Source of the DNA: Candidatus Bathyarchaeota archaeon
Lineage (GTDB): Archaea > Thermoproteota > Bathyarchaeia > Bathyarchaeales > Bathyarchaeaceae
Length of the DNA: 35,065 nt
Reading direction: 5' to 3'
Assembly (NCBI GenBank): GCA_014859755.1
Contig: JACUTO010000001.1
Span: forward strand, 1-35,065
Of the stretch, positions 31,657 to 35,065 are shown one piece after another. The number at the start of each line of letters is the position of its first letter. The first letter of the stretch is position 1. A program made the translations under genes and the position numbers. The notes beneath the pieces are model-generated. The model did no database searches. It was not told the origin of the DNA and was given only the letters and a program-made list of their open reading frames with translations.

Positions 31657-33132
31657 GTGGAAGCGCTAGTTTTGGCTGCTGGTGAAGGAAGCAGGCTCGG
31701 AAAGTTGACCAAGCGAAAGCCGAAGGCTCTTCTTCGCGTCGCGGGTATGCCGCTGCTAGGACGGATTCTTCACGGTCTCAAGGAGGCGGGAGTGCGGGAC
31801 GTTTGGATAGTAGTTGGGTATAAAGCAGACGTGATTCGAGAAAAGATTGGTGCGAATTATGCAGGTCTCAACATTCAGTTTGTAGAAGCTAAGCGCTGGA
31901 AGAAAGGGAACCTCTATTCTCTTCTAGCTGCACAAGAGATCTTTCAGCAAAATTTTCTACTTTGCATGTGCGATCACATCTTTGACGCCGAAATCCCGAA
32001 AAGCCTCATCAACAACGGGTCTAAGAAAGCACTTGTTCTGGCCATCGACAAAGTGTCAGAGGAAGACACCAAGGTGCTTGAGCAAAACGGCAAAATCCTA
32101 GATATAGGCAAGAAGATTAACCGATCAGACGTTGCTATTGACACCGGATTTTTCCTCTGTTCACCCAAGATTTTCGAGTACGCCAACGAAGCCGCGCAAC
32201 AAGGGGCGAAGGAGTTGGCGGACTGCGTTCGAGTTGCGGGTCGAAACGGAGATACACAAGTAGTTGATGTAAGCGGACACTTATGGGCGGATATCGATAC
32301 GAAGCAAGATCTTGACCGTGCCAAAAGGTTGCTTGTTGAAGATTCACAGAAGAAGCGCGGGCCCTCAGATTTTGTTGCCCACCACCTTAACCGACCAATA
32401 GAAAACGCCATCCTCTACCGTATATCGGATTGGCTGTTCATAACTCCAAACCGACTGACCATTGCCACGAATGTGCTTGCTTGGTTCGTTACATATCTCT
32501 TCTTTTCCGGACATCTCGTGACCGGGTCTATCTTGACGTTCGTAGTTGGCATTATGGACGGATTAGATGGAAAACTGGCAAGGATAAGGAGGCGACAAAC
32601 GAGGCTCGGCCGCATGGAACATCCATTTGATATGCTGTACGAGTTTTCATGGCTCATCGCTTTGGCCCTATTCTTAAGCAGAACTCAAGGTCTCTTACCA
32701 CTTGAGCTTTGCATGTTCTCGCTCATGTTCATAGCCTTCTATAGATTCTGCTACGACCAGTTCTCAAGAACGATGAAGGTCAGTTTGGATATATACGGGC
32801 GGTTCGAACAAACTTTTAGGAGAGTCGCTGGTAGGAGAAACATCTACAATGTCTACATCTTTTTCGGGGTCATTTTTGATGTGCCACTTTACTCCCTCTT
32901 TGCAATCCTATTTCACTCAGCACTTACGGCGGTAGCTTATGCCTGCAGAGCATCCGTACACATGCATGCAGCTGATAGATTGAGCACACTTACGTTGAAT
33001 GCGCGCACAGAAGAAAGCTCATCAAAAAACATCAACTTAAGGCGATTAGGCACCTTCGTTTGCAACAAGTTAAATCGTACATGTTGTCCCCCATTCGTGG
33101 CTCAAAATTTGGGTGACTTAAAGGCGATTTAG
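31657..33132 (+). CDS. Fused nucleotidyltransferase / CDP-alcohol phosphotransferase (IPCT/DIPPS-like)
   Basis: Start placed at GTG 31657 (MEALVLAAGEGSRLG), with GGTGAT just upstream; TTG 31639 is the alternative. The 491-residue protein has an N-terminal sugar nucleotidyltransferase (LVLAAGEGSRLGKLTKRKPK, LLCMCDHIFD) over about 1-230 and a membrane-embedded CDP-alcohol phosphotransferase (about 255-440), with DGLDGKLARIRRRQTRLGRM then EHPFD. The layout is that of bifunctional CTP:inositol-1-phosphate cytidylyltransferase/DIPP synthase (about 430 residues), which makes a phosphodiester of polyols or a polar lipid headgroup precursor. The acidic motif DG..AR.8G...D...D is shifted or degenerate at its second half. 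The last 60 residues are non-hydrophobic and lack family likeness, perhaps a read-through tail. The actual substrate is unknown. Confidence 0.8.
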   Translation: MEALVLAAGEGSRLGKLTKRKPKALLRVAGMPLLGRILHGLKEAGVRDVWIVVGYKADVIREKIGANYAGLNIQFVEAKRWKKGNLYSLLAAQEIFQQNFLLCMCDHIFDAEIPKSLINNGSKKALVLAIDKVSEEDTKVLEQNGKILDIGKKINRSDVAIDTGFFLCSPKIFEYANEAAQQGAKELADCVRVAGRNGDTQVVDVSGHLWADIDTKQDLDRAKRLLVEDSQKKRGPSDFVAHHLNRPIENAILYRISDWLFITPNRLTIATNVLAWFVTYLFFSGHLVTGSILTFVVGIMDGLDGKLARIRRRQTRLGRMEHPFDMLYEFSWLIALALFLSRTQGLLPLELCMFSLMFIAFYRFCYDQFSRTMKVSLDIYGRFEQTFRRVAGRRNIYNVYIFFGVIFDVPLYSLFAILFHSALTAVAYACRASVHMHAADRLSTLTLNARTEESSSKNINLRRLGTFVCNKLNRTCCPPFVAQNLGDLKAI

Positions 33133-33144
33133 TCGGTAGAAAGG

Positions 33145-33744
33145 TTAAATGGCACCCAAAAGAAGGACTATGGCTACTATGAGTATTCCAGCGGCAACCG
33201 TCTGGACGCCGTATAACAAAATGTTCTCCTTCGCGATTCTCCCCAGATAAAGGCCTAAAGAAAACAATGTGATTAAGGTGAGGATGAATGAGACAATGTA
33301 GGCGTCCCAGATGACAAACGTTCCCGTCAACGTGAGGATGAAGGGAATAAGAGAGATCACCGCCGTCAACATAGGTGATGCGCCGTCAATAAATGCGGCA
33401 TACACAGAAACAAAGTCCGAAGCATCACTGAGTATAGAGTCGCTGAGATCGGTGAGCATGGCAGCCTCGAGCGTTTTAAGATGTCTCTTTCTCTCGGCCT
33501 TTTCAGTCATGTAGGCGCCGAAAAGGCCAGACACCCCCATAGCTAGACATGCCCCTAACCCTGCGGTGACGATTATTTCAGGCTCTGTGACTCCCACGCT
33601 CCAAGAGCCGATAATAATGCCAAGTATGGTCATTGAGCCGTCAAAACCGTTCTTGATGAAGTATCTTCTGGCAATAGGAGTCATTTGCGTAATCTGTAGA
33701 TATCGTCTAATTCTTCGGAAGAAAGTTTTAACGCGTTTTATCAT
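33145..33744 (-). CDS. VIT1/CCC1-family-like membrane transporter
   Basis: The 199-residue membrane protein has RYFIKNGFDGSMTILGIIIG at the start, GVSGLFGAYMTEKAERKRHLK after the second helix, and about five membrane helices in all. This agrees with the VIT/CCC1 family, which carries Fe2+ or Mn2+ across membranes (DGLLTTFGVVAG-like and SMAVGEYLS-like blocks in better-known members). The metal and direction are not determined. It is convergent with the fused phosphotransferase gene, with only 12 bases between their stops. It and the CaCA gene are in opposite directions across a promoter-rich gap. Confidence 0.72.
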   Translation of the reverse strand: MIKRVKTFFRRIRRYLQITQMTPIARRYFIKNGFDGSMTILGIIIGSWSVGVTEPEIIVTAGLGACLAMGVSGLFGAYMTEKAERKRHLKTLEAAMLTDLSDSILSDASDFVSVYAAFIDGASPMLTAVISLIPFILTLTGTFVIWDAYIVSFILTLITLFSLGLYLGRIAKENILLYGVQTVAAGILIVAIVLLLGAI

Positions 33745-33948
33745 GCGTTAACCACGCTGAGAAGACGGTGCTTTTCATCCTCGGCACTCATTTGCATTAT
33801 AGCAATACGTTTAGCTTAATATAAATCTTCATATGCCTCTAATCGCACGTTCACGCGCGTCTTTCTCCGTTGGTCATCAGTAAGTGTCGGATTTGGGTAA
33901 AGATTGATATTTAGGCGCTCTTGTTATTCATCTCTTTCTTCTCTTAAG

Positions 33949-33960
33949 ATGCGCGCGCAT
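33949..33960. repeat. Palindrome ATGCGCGCGCAT, second copy
   Basis: It is identical to the core of the palindrome at 267-280 and is likewise intergenic. Confidence 0.5.
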
Positions 33961-33974
33961 TAATTCAAATTTTT

Positions 33975-34010
33975 TTATCGGTATAAATTTTATTATCGGT
34001 ATAAATATTT
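33975..34010 (+). repeat. 18-bp direct repeat overlapping a TATA box
   Basis: TTATCGGTATAAAT starts at 33975 and again at 33993, a period of 18 bases. Each copy includes a TATA-like GGTATAAAT. The arrangement suggests either a double promoter or tandem operator sites for a regulator of the following antiporter gene. Confidence 0.5.
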
Positions 34011-34065
34011 AAATTGTGCTTATGGGAATATATGTTCAAAAGCGTGATAGGGTGGCTTGATGTAG

Positions 34066-35037
34066 ATGATGGAACCGCTAATCTTTTTGGTGCTCGGTTT
34101 AGTGGGGCTTTGGCTTGGCTCCCAATTAGCCGTAGGAGGTTTCGAGAACGTGGCGCGCCGCTTCAGGCTCTCACACTTATTCATCGGGTTAACGGTTGTG
34201 GCAATCGGAACCTCTCTGCCGGAAACAGCGGTCAGCGTGATAGGAGCCATAGACATACTCATGGGCGCCGAAATGTCCGCTGTTTCCGGCGTCGTGGTCG
34301 GCAACAAAATAGGCTCCTACATCAATCTGGTCACTTTAATTATGGGCATCGTGGGGCTTGTTGGACTGATGTCCATAACTAAACGGGAGCTGAAGAGGGA
34401 GGGAACCATGCTAATTCTGTCCATAATTCTCTTTTCTTTAGTCTCCTTAGACTTGAAAATAACGCCTCTGGAAGGAGTCGTTGTCACACTCGCTTATCTA
34501 CTATACTTCATTTACCTCGTCAAGCAGGAGGCACCCCATAGATCAACCTCTAAAGTAGAAGAAGGAAGACCAAAAACGCATCCCCTCAAGGATTTCCTGA
34601 TGATAGCCATCGGGATGGGTGTTCTCCTTTACGCGGCAGAAGTCGTTGTTAGAAACAGTGTTCAATTGGCTGAGTTATGGCGTGTCCCCACTTCAGTTAC
34701 GGGTCTACTGATAGTTGGCTTAGGCACGGGTTTGCCTGAACTCGTAATCGCCGTAATCGCGTTGCGGAGGGGCGCAATGGGCATAGCGGTGGGCGACATT
34801 GTTGGTAGCAACATCTGCGACATCCTCTTCTCCTTGGGCGCAGGGGCGATGATCTCCGGGTTTACAGTTGATCCCGTTCTGTTATGGTTTGACACCCCCT
34901 TCATGTTCCTTATCGCTTTTCTTGTGCTGGGTCTGTTTATGAGAAATATGAGACTTGAAAGGAAGGAGGCGCTGGTGCTCATACTTGTTTACGCGTCTTA
35001 CGTAGGGCTGAAACTGGCGTTCTTCATGGGAGGTTAA
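34066..35037 (+). CDS. CaCA-family Na+/Ca2+ antiporter-like protein
   Basis: The 323-residue protein has about 10 membrane helices and the two alpha-repeats of CaCA exchangers. Alpha-1 is GLTVVAIGTSLPETAVSVIGA followed by GNKIGSYINL, and alpha-2 is GLGTGLPELVIAVIAL followed by GDIVGSNICDIL. Canonical members have GNIIGSNI-type sites in both repeats; here the N-type residues partly change (GNKIGSY and GDIVGSN), so ion preference may differ. The family exchanges Ca2+ or another cation for Na+ or H+ at the cell membrane. The start at ATG 34066 lies downstream of the duplicated TATA repeat, and the neighbouring gene is another metal transporter. Confidence 0.88.
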   Translation: MMEPLIFLVLGLVGLWLGSQLAVGGFENVARRFRLSHLFIGLTVVAIGTSLPETAVSVIGAIDILMGAEMSAVSGVVVGNKIGSYINLVTLIMGIVGLVGLMSITKRELKREGTMLILSIILFSLVSLDLKITPLEGVVVTLAYLLYFIYLVKQEAPHRSTSKVEEGRPKTHPLKDFLMIAIGMGVLLYAAEVVVRNSVQLAELWRVPTSVTGLLIVGLGTGLPELVIAVIALRRGAMGIAVGDIVGSNICDILFSLGAGAMISGFTVDPVLLWFDTPFMFLIAFLVLGLFMRNMRLERKEALVLILVYASYVGLKLAFFMGG

Positions 35038-35065
35038 GTAGCGGTGGCGAATGAAAATATAATTC

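Larger units (their letters stand above)
33745..34065. promoter_or_regulatory. Intergenic region with palindrome and duplicated TATA-like repeat
   Basis: This 321-base gap has no gene. It holds a perfect palindrome ATGCGCGCGCAT at 33949-33960 (the core of the one at 267-280), an ACGCGCGT run near 33855, and two direct repeats TTATCGGTATAAAT starting at 33975 and 33993. The second GGTATAAATATTTAAA lies about 55 bases before the ATG of the antiporter gene and is the probable TATA element. Confidence 0.5.

Noticed and set aside
34014..34382. Plus-strand frame overlapping the antiporter start
   Set aside because: It is a shadow of the antiporter gene in another frame and lacks its membrane pattern.

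Overview
The window looks like a chromosomal segment of an uncultured archaeon, most likely Bathyarchaeia or a near relative in the TACK group. The evidence is an archaeal-type S-adenosylmethionine synthetase, a membrane-inserted LonB protease, a PurP-like FAICAR synthetase, formylmethanofuran:tetrahydromethanopterin formyltransferase (Ftr), TATA-box promoters with very short leaders, GGAGG/GGTGA-type Shine-Dalgarno sites, and a family of secreted beta-helix proteins with a PEFP motif and a C-terminal membrane anchor. No rRNA, tRNA or CRISPR array was seen.

Layout. (1) 1-59: the first residues of a minus-strand gene cut by the window edge, resembling SCP2-domain proteins. (2) 60-876: gene-poor DNA with a degenerate TGTCACACCTTTT repeat cluster. 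(3) 877-7586: four minus-strand genes for secreted or membrane proteins, arranged as two copies of a two-gene unit (PepSY-like anchored protein followed by a NosD-like beta-helix protein). In one copy the first gene is fused to a caspase-fold (clan CD) peptidase-like domain ending in a dockerin. (4) 7833-11248: a small cupin, then a divergent pair for acyl-CoA-type redox chemistry (2,4-dienoyl-CoA reductase-like flavoenzyme and 3-hydroxyacyl-CoA dehydrogenase). (5) 11280-14553: LonB and ProC, divergent. (6) 14591-28064: a purine biosynthesis region. purE-purC-purP-like-flavodoxin-purM-purL run rightward and purF-purD-HAD run leftward. Between them lie a PfkB kinase/Ftr pair and a C_GCAxxG_C_C redox protein. 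(7) 28122-31566: a DHH phosphoesterase, an HTH-CBS regulator divergent from the SAM synthetase, and a short Lrp-like regulator. (8) 31657-35037: a fused nucleotidyltransferase/CDP-alcohol phosphotransferase of the IPCT/DIPPS type, a VIT/CCC1-like transporter and a CaCA cation antiporter.

How the genes work together. PurF, PurD, PurL, PurM, PurE, PurC and the PurP-like protein cover most steps from PRPP to FAICAR. PurS, PurQ, PurB, the GAR formylation enzyme and IMP cyclohydrolase are not in the window. Ftr points to a tetrahydromethanopterin-linked C1 pathway, as in the archaeal Wood-Ljungdahl methyl branch. The most unusual region is 877-7586: a duplicated secreted-protein unit, a predicted caspase-like/dockerin protein joined by a possible single-base frame fusion, and a GC-rich hairpin cluster between the two copies.
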